Source: an uncultured Bacteroidota bacterium
GTDB lineage: Bacteria; Bacteroidota; Bacteroidia; Chitinophagales; LD1
Assembly (NCBI GenBank): GCA_903889265.1
Contig: CAISWS010000058.1
Span: 1-36,259 of the forward strand
Reading direction: 5' to 3'
Length of the DNA stretch: 36,259 bases
This document shows positions 26,901 to 35,172 of this stretch, one piece after another. The notes under the pieces were generated by a model. That model worked only from the letters and a program-made list of their open reading frames with translations, was not told where the DNA came from and did not search any database. Every line of letters starts with the position of its first letter. Position 1 is the stretch's first letter. Position numbers and translations under genes: made by a program.

Positions 26901-29900
26901 TTTTGTTTTGTTTATGGATACAGTTACAGCTGTAGCAGGACAACAGGCAGTAGTGCATGTAAGAACAAGGGATTTTACCATGATGTTATCGGCACAGGGA
27001 ACTATTGGATTTGATACTTCAGAATTACAATTTACAGATGTTGAACAATTTGGCACTGCCAGTTTAATAAGCTCGAACTTTGGCACCGGCGGTGCTGCGA
27101 ATGGTTATATTACTTTTTCGTGGACAGACCAGACCTTGAGCGGAACCACCATCGCAACCGACTCGGAGTTTTTTGCCATGCGCTTTACCATAGCTGCAGG
27201 GGCCTGTAACAAAACACCTGTTAGTTTTTTAAATACGCCAACTTCGCTAGAGTTTGTAGATACATCTTTTAGCCCGATAAGCTATGCGCTTTATCCCGGC
27301 ATGGTTGTGCCTACCGGCGGAAGCACTGTGGCCACGGTTAGCCCTGTTGGGCCGGTTGTTTGCAGTACGCAAAGCACTACGTTAACTGCCGGCAGCGGTG
27401 CATCGTACAACTGGAGCACCGGAGCCACTACTAATTCCATAACGGTTAACCCTGCCAATACCACTGTTTATAAGGTGACAGTTACTAATGCTAACGGATG
27501 CAGCGCACTGGCTTCAGATACAGTACATGTAGCTGGCACTGTTGTTCCTTCCATAGTTGTAAACGCAAGTCAAACAACTGTATGTCCCGGTACTACGGTT
27601 GTGTTTACGGCTACGCCAACCAACGGAGGAGCGGCTCCCGGTTACCAATGGAAAAGGAATGGCGGTAACGCGGGTACGGATAGCGTGGTTTTCAGCAGCA
27701 ACTCACTAAACAATAACGATTCGGTTTGGGTGGTGTTAACTTCCAGTTCATCGTGCGCAAGTCCGGTGATGGCGAAAAGCAATGTGGAGCATATTACTAT
27801 AAGCCCTATAGTTGCCCCATCGGTAATTGTAAGTGCCAGCCAGACTACAGTGTGTGCCGGTAGTACGGTTGTATTTACAGCTACCCCAACCAACGGGGGC
27901 GTGGCCCCGGCTTACCAGTGGAAGAAGAATGGTAACAGTGTAGGTACAGATAGTTCGGTTTACAGTGATAATTCTTTAAGTAATAACGATTCGGTTTGGG
28001 TGGTGTTAACTTCAAGCTCGGGTTGTGCAAGCCCGGCCAGCGCTGTGAGCAATGTTACCTATGTTACGGTTAACACAAATGTTGTTCCTTTAGTAACTGT
28101 AGTTGCAAGCCAGACTACTATTTGTACGGGTACCGGTGTAACCTTCACCGCAACCCCTGCTAATGGTGGAACAGCCCCGGTATATCAATGGAAAAAGAAT
28201 GGCAACAACACAGGAACCAACAATGCGGTTTATACAGATAATTCGCTGAGTAATAACGATTCGGTTTGGGTGGTACTTACTTCAAATGCCACTTGTGCCA
28301 GCCCGGCAACTGCTGTAAGTAACGTTACGCATATTACCGTAAGCACCAGTGTGGTGCCTTCGGTAAGTATAAGTGCCAGCCAGACAACTATATGCACCGG
28401 CAGCAATGTGTTGTTTACTGCTATCCCAAGCAACGGGGGGCTTACACCAGCTTATCAATGGCAGAAGAACGGTAATAATGTGGGCACCAATAGTGCAACT
28501 TACAGTGATAATGGCTTAAACAATAATGATTCTGTTTGGGTTACGATGGTTTCAAGTGTGGGTTGTGCCAGCCCGGCTTCTGCTGCCAGTAACAAGGTAC
28601 TTATTACTGTTAGTACTACGGTATTGCCTGTGGTAACGGTAAGCGCCAGCCCTGCAACAATATGCGCCGGCGCTACCGTTACATTTACTGCCACACCTGT
28701 AAATGGTGGAATTACACCTGTTTATCAGTGGGTGAAGAACGGCACTAATGTTAGTAGCAACAGCGTGGCGTATGGGGACAATACCCTGAACCCGGGCGAT
28801 TCGGTTTGGGTAGTATTGACCTCAAGCGCCGGTTGTGCAAACCCAACCTCTGTAACAAGTAATAAAACTGGTGTTACAGTAAATCCGGTTCCGGTGTTAC
28901 CTGTAGCAGGAAGCAACTCGCCTGTAACGGTTGGCGGTACAATTAGCCTTACGGCCAGTTCCACAAATGGTGCCAGGTATCAATGGAGTGGCCCGGCTGG
29001 TTATGGTTCGGCCCTGCAAAACCCATCGATCTTCAATGCCACACTGGCTATGACCGGTACTTACCAGGTAATTGCTACTTTAAACGGGTGCCACAGCCTG
29101 GCGGCAACGGTAGCTGTAACGGTAAATGCTGCTGCTGCCAACGTTGTTTTGTATATGGATACAGTAAGCGGAAACGATGGCCAGCAGGTGGTAGTTGATA
29201 TGAGGGCAATTAATTTTGCAATGATGGTATCGGCACAGGGCACCATAGGATTTGATACCTCAAAGCTTCAATTTGTTGATGTGGAGGATTTTGGATTAAG
29301 CGGCCTTAACGGTACGGACTTTGGTACCTCAAATGCGTTAAGCGGTTACATTGCTTTTGCCTGGAATGACCCGACTTTAACCGGTAATAGTATCAGTAAT
29401 GATTCTGAATTTTTTGCCATCCGGTTTAAGGTGGCTTCCGGCATATGCACCGGCACAACCGTTACTTTCCTGAACGGGCCTACCGCTTCGGAATTTGTTG
29501 ATACCAGCTTTAATTCGCTCAACAGCACCTTGCTACCCGGAAAAGTGAATGCGATTTTTGTGGCAAGCGACAGTACGATTAGCGCCAATGGACCGACTGT
29601 ATTTTGCGAGGGGGACAGTGTTATTTTAAACGCCGTTGCCGGAGATACATATGCCTGGAGTAACCAATCTACCGCACAAAGTATTATTGTGCATGCAAGT
29701 GGCAATTACCTGGTAACCATAACCAACAGCAATAATTGTAGTGCCGTTTCATCAGCAACTACAGTAACTGTAAACACTAACCCGACGGCTACGGTTACGC
29801 CGGGCACAGCAGCTTTCTGCGCTGGTGACAGCGTTAGATTGAGTGCTGCAGGCGGCTCAACCTATTTATGGAGCAATAGTTCAACATCGCAAAACATTGT

Positions 29901-30483
29901 TGTGTCAACCAGCGCTAATTATAAAGTAACTGTTACCAACAGCAATAACTGTAGCGCGGTAAGTGCACCTGTTACTGTAACGGTTAATCCGTTGCCTTCG
30001 GTAAGTTTTACATTACCCGCAGATACTATTTGCCTGCACGCAAGCCCGCTGACTATTACAGGAGGTTCGCCAACGGGCGGGGCATATAGCGGTACGGCGG
30101 TTAGCGGCGGTATATTTAATCCTTCAACAGCGGGCCAGGGTAATTTTAATATTACCTATGCTTACACAGATGGAAACAACTGCTCTGCCTCTGCAACGGC
30201 CTCTATTAAGGTAGAGATTTGCGAAGGTGTTGATATAATTACCCCTTTTAACTGGAGTATCTATCCGAACCCTGCCAACAGCAATTTAACCATTAGCATG
30301 GAGGCCGAATCAGTACCTGCTGCGTTTGTGGTATATGATGTGTTGGGCAATAAAATAACCGACGGGGAAATTACTACCGGTAAATATTTATTGGATGTAA
30401 ATAAATACGCTACAGGATTGTACTACCTTAAAGTTTACCGCGGACAGGAAATGGATGTTAAATCTTTTGTGGTAGTTAAATAA
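23935..30483 (+). CDS. Giant four-cohesin Ig-repeat surface protein with T9SS type A tail
   Basis: This 2182-aa protein has a signal peptide (FFKILIAAIILLAADSSGVMA, within residues 1-33). Four cohesin-like domains begin near residues 35, 512, 989 and 1736; each has xMDTV, GQQ.VV, FDTS.L.F.DVE.FG, F.W.D and SEFFAIRF-type segments. Between them lie a WSTG-type Ig unit, 90-aa repeats with YQWKKNG and NNNDSVWVVLTSS (starts at residues 250, 340, 727, 817, 1204, 1294, 1384, 1474 and 1564) and an AGSNSPVT Ig unit before each later cohesin. After cohesin 4 come two Ig units, a GGSPTGGAYSG-type domain and the T9SS domain (WSIYPNPANSNLTISME to FVVVK). There is no dockerin and no enzyme domain. Paired cysteines recur in each 90-aa repeat. 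It is expected on the cell surface as a scaffold or adhesin. The same Ig-cohesin unit occurs in the preceding giant protein, so the two are related by module duplication. Confidence 0.88.
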   Translation: MQHYYAIKTFRFFKILIAAIILLAADSSGVMASNTVALSMDTVTIPIGQQVVVNVKAWDFIMMLAAQGTIGFDTSELSFVDVEQFGTASLITSNFGTSHAASGYITFSWTDQTLLGTTIANDTEFFAIRFLVKNTACQNTAVSFLNSPTPQQYVDTSFNQIPDTLFPGLVIPTGLSIAASVSPLNPSICSGQNVTLTASGASNFLWSTGSITDTIHVSPGATAVYTVTATNSNGCSAQASDTVVVSTSVAPTVNVNASQTTICSGTNVIFTATPTNGGNTPAYQWKKNGINVGTNSAGYSNNALNNNDSVWVVLTSSSTCASPDSAKSNVTHIAVSSGVVPAVSVHASQTSICGSASVTFTATPTNGGPTPNYQWKKNGNNVGTNSAVYIDNGLNNNDSVWVVLTSSLICAIPITATSLKTKMTVNPIPTAPVAGSNSPVTSGGTINLTAGNISNATYIWSGPNGYSSTQQNPAITGATTSNTGTYQVIATVNGCNSLASSVTVTVNNPVTGFVLFMDTVTGAAGQQVVVHVRPEGFVMMLSAQGAVGFDTSELHFVDVEQFGIGSLTSSNFGTGSAANGNISFSWTDPTLSGTTIANDSEFFAIRFAVQAGACRNTAVSFLNSPTTLEFVDTSFNTIAFMVYNGMVKPTGAGIIATISPVNPSTCSGQNVVLTASGGTGFTWSDSSLTDTVHVGPASTTIYTVTVTNNNGCSAQASDTVIVGTNVVPTVSVNASQTTICTGTNVIFTATPANGGGAPTYQWEKNGVNVGTNNAGYSDNSLNNNDSVWVVLTSSSTCASPDTAKSNVTHITINTGVVPSVSINASQTILCANTNVTFTATPTNGGLTPTYQWKKNGSNVGTSSATYSDNGLNNNDSVWVVLTSGLSCASPATATSNKEKMTVNPIPSAPGAGSNSPVTTGGTINLTAGNINNATYQWSGPNGYTSTQQNPGINGATLSNSGTYQVIATVNGCNSLASSVTVTVNNPVGSFVLFMDTVTAVAGQQAVVHVRTRDFTMMLSAQGTIGFDTSELQFTDVEQFGTASLISSNFGTGGAANGYITFSWTDQTLSGTTIATDSEFFAMRFTIAAGACNKTPVSFLNTPTSLEFVDTSFSPISYALYPGMVVPTGGSTVATVSPVGPVVCSTQSTTLTAGSGASYNWSTGATTNSITVNPANTTVYKVTVTNANGCSALASDTVHVAGTVVPSIVVNASQTTVCPGTTVVFTATPTNGGAAPGYQWKRNGGNAGTDSVVFSSNSLNNNDSVWVVLTSSSSCASPVMAKSNVEHITISPIVAPSVIVSASQTTVCAGSTVVFTATPTNGGVAPAYQWKKNGNSVGTDSSVYSDNSLSNNDSVWVVLTSSSGCASPASAVSNVTYVTVNTNVVPLVTVVASQTTICTGTGVTFTATPANGGTAPVYQWKKNGNNTGTNNAVYTDNSLSNNDSVWVVLTSNATCASPATAVSNVTHITVSTSVVPSVSISASQTTICTGSNVLFTAIPSNGGLTPAYQWQKNGNNVGTNSATYSDNGLNNNDSVWVTMVSSVGCASPASAASNKVLITVSTTVLPVVTVSASPATICAGATVTFTATPVNGGITPVYQWVKNGTNVSSNSVAYGDNTLNPGDSVWVVLTSSAGCANPTSVTSNKTGVTVNPVPVLPVAGSNSPVTVGGTISLTASSTNGARYQWSGPAGYGSALQNPSIFNATLAMTGTYQVIATLNGCHSLAATVAVTVNAAAANVVLYMDTVSGNDGQQVVVDMRAINFAMMVSAQGTIGFDTSKLQFVDVEDFGLSGLNGTDFGTSNALSGYIAFAWNDPTLTGNSISNDSEFFAIRFKVASGICTGTTVTFLNGPTASEFVDTSFNSLNSTLLPGKVNAIFVASDSTISANGPTVFCEGDSVILNAVAGDTYAWSNQSTAQSIIVHASGNYLVTITNSNNCSAVSSATTVTVNTNPTATVTPGTAAFCAGDSVRLSAAGGSTYLWSNSSTSQNIVVSTSANYKVTVTNSNNCSAVSAPVTVTVNPLPSVSFTLPADTICLHASPLTITGGSPTGGAYSGTAVSGGIFNPSTAGQGNFNITYAYTDGNNCSASATASIKVEICEGVDIITPFNWSIYPNPANSNLTISMEAESVPAAFVVYDVLGNKITDGEITTGKYLLDVNKYATGLYYLKVYRGQEMDVKSFVVVK
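24052..29154 (+). repeat. Nested in-frame repeats: 1431-nt super-units and 270-nt sub-units
   Basis: The ATGGATAC-type codons opening the four cohesin domains lie at 24052, 25483, 26914 and 29155. The first two intervals are exactly 1431 nt, and the third is 2241 nt, which equals 1431 plus 3 x 270. The 90-aa sub-units start at 24682 and 24952; 26113 and 26383; and 27544, 27814, 28084, 28354 and 28624, every adjacent pair exactly 270 nt apart. Short DNA stretches such as AACGATTCGGTTTGGGTGGT recur nearly unchanged. The array is a likely site of recombination and of assembly error. Confidence 0.9.
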
Positions 30484-30596
30484 TTACCAATAGGTTTTGG
30501 CGGAAAAACGACACATTAAAGAACTGTGGCTACCTATTGTGCGGGCAGGTCAGAACAATTGTTACCCCCCATTGTTTTTAGCATTAAAACCTGGTT

Positions 30597-31319
30597 ATGG
30601 CTACTGCTGCACTGATTGAGAATAAGGCTTTTGTTCCGAAGGAGTTTAATAAGATATCGCGGAGATATGATATAGCTACAAAGATGAGCCAGGGCTACCA
30701 GGATGACCTGGATGCCAGTGCCCGGAGAATGAATTTACGGGGTGACGAAAAACTACTTGACTTATGTTGCGGAACGGGGAAGTCCACGATGGCCTGCCTG
30801 AAATTTTTACCCAATGGCACGGTTACCGGCGTTGATAATTCGGAAGGAATGCTGTTGGAAGCAACCAGGAAACTTTCCGGCGGTATAAAAAATGGCAAAG
30901 CAACTTTTATATTGAAAGATGCCATGCACCTTGACTTTGCGGACAATACTTTTGACGCAGTTTATATGGCTTATGGCCTGCGTAACATGCCGAATTATGA
31001 AATGGCAATTAAAGGCATTCACCGTGTTTTGAAACCGGGAGGAAAAATATGTATTCATGATTATTCACTGGCGGATAATTTTTTTGCCAGGGCTTACTGG
31101 GCGATATTGGGGTATGGTTTTATAGTGCCATTTTGCACGGTTATGACAGGTAGCTCGGATATATATACGTACCTGGTAAAGAGTGTGCTTACTTTTTTAA
31201 CCCCCGGACAGATAAAGACCCTGCTTGAAAATACTGGGTTTGAAGCTGCGACCACCCAAGCCCATGCAAGCTGGAGGAAGCCGATTTTACATTCGGTAAT
31301 AGCGGTAAAAAAGAGTTAG
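30597..31319 (+). CDS. UbiE/MenG-like class I SAM methyltransferase
   Basis: This 240-aa protein has the SAM-binding motif LLDLCCGTGKSTM (about residues 53-65), VTGVDNSEGML, a post-motif FADNTFDAVYMAYGLRNM (containing the GLRN signature of UbiE/MenG C-methyltransferases) and HRVLKPGGKICI. UbiE/MenG methylates demethylmenaquinone or a related ring. The C-terminal part contains hydrophobic residues (AYWAILGYGFIVPF) as in membrane-associated members. It is convergent with the CrtU-like oxidoreductase gene, and their stop codons overlap by 4 nt. It may be the menaquinone enzyme or a paralogue tailoring another isoprenoid; the neighbours make the second option worth testing. The symbol is left blank for that reason. 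Confidence 0.85.
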   Translation: MATAALIENKAFVPKEFNKISRRYDIATKMSQGYQDDLDASARRMNLRGDEKLLDLCCGTGKSTMACLKFLPNGTVTGVDNSEGMLLEATRKLSGGIKNGKATFILKDAMHLDFADNTFDAVYMAYGLRNMPNYEMAIKGIHRVLKPGGKICIHDYSLADNFFARAYWAILGYGFIVPFCTVMTGSSDIYTYLVKSVLTFLTPGQIKTLLENTGFEAATTQAHASWRKPILHSVIAVKKS

Positions 31320-32812
31320 GCCAGGATGCCTTTAAGCGGTACGCTTTCCAGTGCGTTTTGCTGCAAACCCTCTCTTTCCAAAATATAATTGGCAGCTATT
31401 GCGCCCGAGGTATATGCAGCCTCCATAAGCATACTGCAGTTATTCATTTTTACCCAATCGCCGGCAAGATAAAAGCCGGGCACATCGGTTGCAACTTCCG
31501 GCCTGTTGGCGTATTGGTTGGTGTGGAAGCCCGGAAAATCATCGCGGTGCTGAAAGTATTGGTGCACAAACTTCATTCCCTGTAACTCAGGAAAATAGTG
31601 ATACAGTTCGCTCAATAAATGTTCTTTAACTTCCTGGTCTGTTATCAGATCTTTGGGTACGGAGTAGGAATGTAATTCGAAAATTCCTCCATTATGTTCT
31701 TTACTCCATGTGGCGGATTCCTTTTCCATTTTGTGGTAGAGTGTAACACTATCCAGGCATTTAAGCCGGTCGGTGAAAATGAAAAAGGGGAGCGTTGGGT
31801 CGGCTTCGAAACGGTCGGTCCAGAGGCGCAAAACGGCATATCGCCCTGATTGTTTTAAAGAAGTTAGTTTGTGCAGTGTGCTGGAATACGCTTCAAAACC
31901 TGTTGCATGCGCTATAAGCCTTTTAGTGTGTTTTACGTCTGTACATAATACGCAGTAATCGAAGCTTTCTCCATTAACCACGAAGTAATTACCCGTTTTT
32001 TGCAAAGAAGTAACCGGTGTTGAGTAATTTATTTTAGCCTTATTTTTTTTCAGGAATTTCTCGCAGTAGCCAATAAAGCTGTTTTGAAAATCGCTATCCA
32101 AAACATCGTACAGCAGGCCATCTTCATTACTTAAAAAATAGAAGTGAAAGCTTTTAATTAATTCGGCCATGGACATGTCTTCCGGCTCGGCAAAAAAAGC
32201 ACGCGAGAAGGAATTGAAAACCAGTCGCATTTTATCATTCATGCGCGTGCGGCTGGCGAAGGAGGCAAAGCTTTCGGCATCGAAGTTTTTGAAAGTGCTT
32301 TTAAAGTCGAACCGCAAAAGATTTATGAACGGTATGCCCAACGGATTAAGAAATGTTTTCCAGTTTACGATGCCAAATTTTCGGAGGCCTAACACATTTA
32401 GTAACGGGGTGTTGTCTAATCCTTTGAAACCCTGCTTTTTATTTTTATCGAAAAGAATGGTGTAGTCGTCAATGGGGATGAGGTGCTTATACGAACCTAT
32501 TTTCTTCAGAAAGTTGCGAAGGTTAAGATACTGCCTGAAGAAGCCGTGAAAACCGTGCTCGGTTCTCAGCGTTTCGCCATTTGATTCAAATTGCCAGCTG
32601 CCCACTTTACCGCCCAGAAAATGTTCTTTCTCAAACAGATGAACTTCAAATCCTCTTTCGCTGAGATTACATGCTGCACTGATGCCTGCAATGCCGCCAC
32701 CAATTACCGCTACTCTTTTTGTTGCTTTTAAATTGAGGGGAAGAGAAGGGTCGGGTTTATTGAGGGCGATTTTATAATTCTGAAGTTTGTTTCTGATAAG
32801 TTTCCGGAGCAT
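31316..32812 (-). CDS. FAD-dependent oxidoreductase, CrtU/phytoene-desaturase-like
   Basis: This 498-aa protein has a dinucleotide-binding motif RVAVIGGGIAGISAACNL (about residues 33-50) ending in the acidic E61, then HFLGGKVGSW and TEHGFHGFFRQYLNLRNF. The HGFH.FFRQY.NLR pattern is shared with carotenoid desaturase/aromatase CrtU- and CruE-type enzymes. A C-terminal FAD motif reads GFYLAGDWVKMNNCSMLMEA. It probably oxidises or isomerises a polyene or other isoprenoid at the membrane surface. Its start overlaps the end of the Rieske gene by 41 nt, so the two are translationally coupled. No crtB, crtI or cyclase gene is in the window, so the carotenoid substrate is inferred. Other amine-oxidase-type FAD functions remain possible. 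Confidence 0.82.
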   Translation of the reverse strand: MLRKLIRNKLQNYKIALNKPDPSLPLNLKATKRVAVIGGGIAGISAACNLSERGFEVHLFEKEHFLGGKVGSWQFESNGETLRTEHGFHGFFRQYLNLRNFLKKIGSYKHLIPIDDYTILFDKNKKQGFKGLDNTPLLNVLGLRKFGIVNWKTFLNPLGIPFINLLRFDFKSTFKNFDAESFASFASRTRMNDKMRLVFNSFSRAFFAEPEDMSMAELIKSFHFYFLSNEDGLLYDVLDSDFQNSFIGYCEKFLKKNKAKINYSTPVTSLQKTGNYFVVNGESFDYCVLCTDVKHTKRLIAHATGFEAYSSTLHKLTSLKQSGRYAVLRLWTDRFEADPTLPFFIFTDRLKCLDSVTLYHKMEKESATWSKEHNGGIFELHSYSVPKDLITDQEVKEHLLSELYHYFPELQGMKFVHQYFQHRDDFPGFHTNQYANRPEVATDVPGFYLAGDWVKMNNCSMLMEAAYTSGAIAANYILEREGLQQNALESVPLKGILA

Positions 32813-33806
32813 TCGTTTTTAAGTTTTTATTCCACAATCTGGTAAACTCAAAGGTGAGTTCATCCGGTTTAATCAGTAAATCGTTGAGTTTTTCTTTGCT
32901 GTGCCAGTATTTGTTGCTTTCGAGGAAGGCAATATCCTCCTCTACAATCTTCATGCTTTTTTTGAGCATAAACCACTTTGCAAACCAGGGGTTGTATTGG
33001 AAGATACGGTGCCAGGTAGTTATCTGAATCATCATTACGTGGCCTTCATCTATCTCATAGAAGTGTTCAAAAATAACCATCTGGCGCGAGGGCATGGTTA
33101 AGTGAGCAGGAAAGCGCAAATCAAGTTTGCTGCTGTGTGGAAACCAGAAACCAAAATGCGCTTCAACCTTATCCTCAAATCCAAAGTATACTTTTTCGAA
33201 AATGCTGTTCTCGTTATCGCGCAGGTACCATCCGGCAAGTGATTTATCGGTAAACGAAAGGTGGTAATCCGGTTTTTCGTTATGGAGATTACCCATCAGG
33301 GTTTTAATGCTGTTGCGGTGTACGTGGTTAATGTGATGCGAATCGAACAGGCTTTCAGCCACCAACTTTATGTTGCCTTTAACCACATGGTAATTATAAA
33401 CCATGGGCCATTTATCCAGTTCGTGAAATGGAGGTATCGAGGCTTCGGATTTTTTTTCGGGGTCGCCCATATAGGCCCATACAGCCTTGTGTTTTACCTG
33501 TACATCGTAACTTTTTACACAGGCAGCTTTGGGTATTTTCTCTTCCGCAGGAAGTGAGGGTATATGCTCACATTTTCCGTTTTCGCCAAATTCCCAGCCA
33601 TGATAACCGCATTTGATGTGTTCTCCCTTAACGTATCCAAGCGAAAGATGAACATTCCGGTGGCAGCACCGGTCCTGTAGCACGGCTACATTACCCTTTT
33701 CGGTTTTAAAAACTACAAGTTCTTCACCAATAACTTTACGTTTAAGGATTTGCCCTTTTTTGAGCTCATCTTCAAAACAAATAAGGTACCACTGGTTAGT
33801 TATCAT
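32772..33806 (-). CDS. Rieske non-heme iron oxygenase
   Basis: This 344-aa protein has a Rieske [2Fe-2S] site: C47-C48-H49 supplies CxH, and CGYH (66-69) supplies CxxH, 16 residues apart. The mononuclear iron motif DxxHxxxxH is D155, H158 and H163 in SLFDSHHINHVH. VEEDIAFLES near the C-terminus also fits vanillate-demethylase-type alpha subunits. It should hydroxylate or otherwise oxidise an organic substrate with O2 and electrons from a separate reductase, which is not in the window. It is the first gene of a two-gene transcript with the FAD oxidoreductase (41-nt overlap). I recall, without checking, that cyanobacterial Sll0254 fuses a related FAD oxidoreductase domain to a Rieske domain, which would support a shared pathway. 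Confidence 0.88.
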   Translation of the reverse strand: MITNQWYLICFEDELKKGQILKRKVIGEELVVFKTEKGNVAVLQDRCCHRNVHLSLGYVKGEHIKCGYHGWEFGENGKCEHIPSLPAEEKIPKAACVKSYDVQVKHKAVWAYMGDPEKKSEASIPPFHELDKWPMVYNYHVVKGNIKLVAESLFDSHHINHVHRNSIKTLMGNLHNEKPDYHLSFTDKSLAGWYLRDNENSIFEKVYFGFEDKVEAHFGFWFPHSSKLDLRFPAHLTMPSRQMVIFEHFYEIDEGHVMMIQITTWHRIFQYNPWFAKWFMLKKSMKIVEEDIAFLESNKYWHSKEKLNDLLIKPDELTFEFTRLWNKNLKTNAPETYQKQTSEL

Positions 33807-33883
33807 GGTTTTGGACAGGTATATTAGCCCAAAAACAAGCTTTGTGGCTAAATGTTCGGATTATGGCTTTTTAAGGCTAACCG

Positions 33884-35164
33884 TTATGCATTAAAACTCT
33901 CGCAAGCCGCAATCGTTTTATTCATATCAGCTTCGCTCAATGCGATGCTTAAAAACCAGCTTTCGAAGGCAGATGGTGGCAGATAAATGCCATTATCCAA
34001 AAGGTGATGAAAGAACTTTTTAAATGTATCGTTATTGCCTTTGGATGCAGTTTGGAAATCCATGACCGGGCCTTCGCAGAAGTGAACACTTATCATGGAG
34101 CCTAGCTGATTGATGGTATGCGTTATTCCTTTGTTTGTAAATACTTCGTGCATTTTATCGCGCAGAAAGGCTCCCTTTGTTTCAAGCTCCTGGTAGGCTT
34201 TGGGGCTATTGTTTAATTCCGAAAGTGTGGCCAACCCTGCAGTCATAGCCAGTGGGTTACCGCTTAATGTGCCGGCCTGATAAACATTGCCCAGCGGGGC
34301 AACGCAACTCATCATATCTTTTCTTCCACCAAAGGCGCCAACGGGTAACCCGCCACCGATTACTTTGCCGAAGGTTACCAGGTCGGCCCATACGTTGTAA
34401 AGCTCCTGTGCGCCGCCACGTGACAAGCGGAAACCGGTCATTACCTCATCAAAAATCAATACGATGTTATTATCGGTACAGAGTTTGCGCAGTAGTTGTA
34501 AAAATCCATCTTGTGGCAGCACGCAGCCCATATTGCCAGCCACAGGTTCAACAATAATGGCGGCCAATTCATTTTTGTATTGGGCTACCATTTGCTCAAG
34601 CGCTGCGGGGTCGTTAAATGGCAGTATTAAAGTATCGTCGGTTACCGCTGTGGGGATGCCGCCTTCCTGTTTAATCTCCAAGGTTGCAACACCGCTGCCT
34701 GCTTTTTTCAGGAAGAGGTCGGCGTGGCCGTGATAGTGTCCTTCGAACTTGATAATTTTTGTTTTGCCTGTAAAGCCGCGTGCAACACGTACGGCGCTCA
34801 TGCAGGCTTCGGTGCCGCTGTTTACCATGCGCACCATATCAATATTCGGCACCATGGATTTAATGAGTTTAGCCATGGCTACTTCAAGCGCTGTTGGCGT
34901 GCCGAATGAAAACGCACGCTTTACCTGAGCCTGCACGGCTTCAACTACATGTGTATGGTTGTGGCCTAATATCATGGGCCCCCAGCTATTGATGTAATCG
35001 ATATACTGATTATCGTCTTCATCGAAAATATAAGCGCCATCGGCCCGCTTCATAAATATGGGAGTGCCCCCTACCTGCCTGAAGGCGCGAACCGGCGAGT
35101 TAACTCCGCCGGGAATATGTTGCCGGGCTACTTCGAAGAGAGAGCGGCTGATGTCGTTTTTCAT
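33884..35164 (-). CDS. hemL: Glutamate-1-semialdehyde 2,1-aminomutase
   Basis: HemL converts glutamate-1-semialdehyde to 5-aminolevulinate with PLP/PMP, in the cytosolic C5 pathway of tetrapyrrole synthesis. The protein is 426 aa, the family length. It opens with SRSLFEVARQHIPGGVNSPV, and the family motifs VNSGTEACMSAVRVARG, FEGHYHGHAD, IIVEPVAGNMG and IFDEVMTGFR (D239) are all present. The PLP lysine is K267 in TFGKVIGGGLPVGAFGG. The gene starts 8 nt after the hemB stop codon, so the two form an operon in biosynthetic order, hemB (next step) then hemL. Confidence 0.98.
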   Translation of the reverse strand: MKNDISRSLFEVARQHIPGGVNSPVRAFRQVGGTPIFMKRADGAYIFDEDDNQYIDYINSWGPMILGHNHTHVVEAVQAQVKRAFSFGTPTALEVAMAKLIKSMVPNIDMVRMVNSGTEACMSAVRVARGFTGKTKIIKFEGHYHGHADLFLKKAGSGVATLEIKQEGGIPTAVTDDTLILPFNDPAALEQMVAQYKNELAAIIVEPVAGNMGCVLPQDGFLQLLRKLCTDNNIVLIFDEVMTGFRLSRGGAQELYNVWADLVTFGKVIGGGLPVGAFGGRKDMMSCVAPLGNVYQAGTLSGNPLAMTAGLATLSELNNSPKAYQELETKGAFLRDKMHEVFTNKGITHTINQLGSMISVHFCEGPVMDFQTASKGNNDTFKKFFHHLLDNGIYLPPSAFESWFLSIALSEADMNKTIAACESFNA

Positions 35165-35172
35165 GTTGGGTG

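Noticed and set aside
24682-28881. Regular 270-nt repeats as a CRISPR array
   Set aside because: The repeats are in-frame coding units of an Ig-like protein, far longer than CRISPR repeats, with no unique spacers and no cas genes.
17607-30483. Cellulosome scaffoldin
   Set aside because: Cohesin- and dockerin-like domains are present, but there is no cellulase, glycosidase or carbohydrate-binding module in the window. I keep only the more general surface-scaffold idea.
30488-30539. CAATAGGT / ACCTATTG inverted arms after the second giant gene
   Set aside because: 8-bp arms with a 36-nt loop and no T-run do not make a credible terminator.
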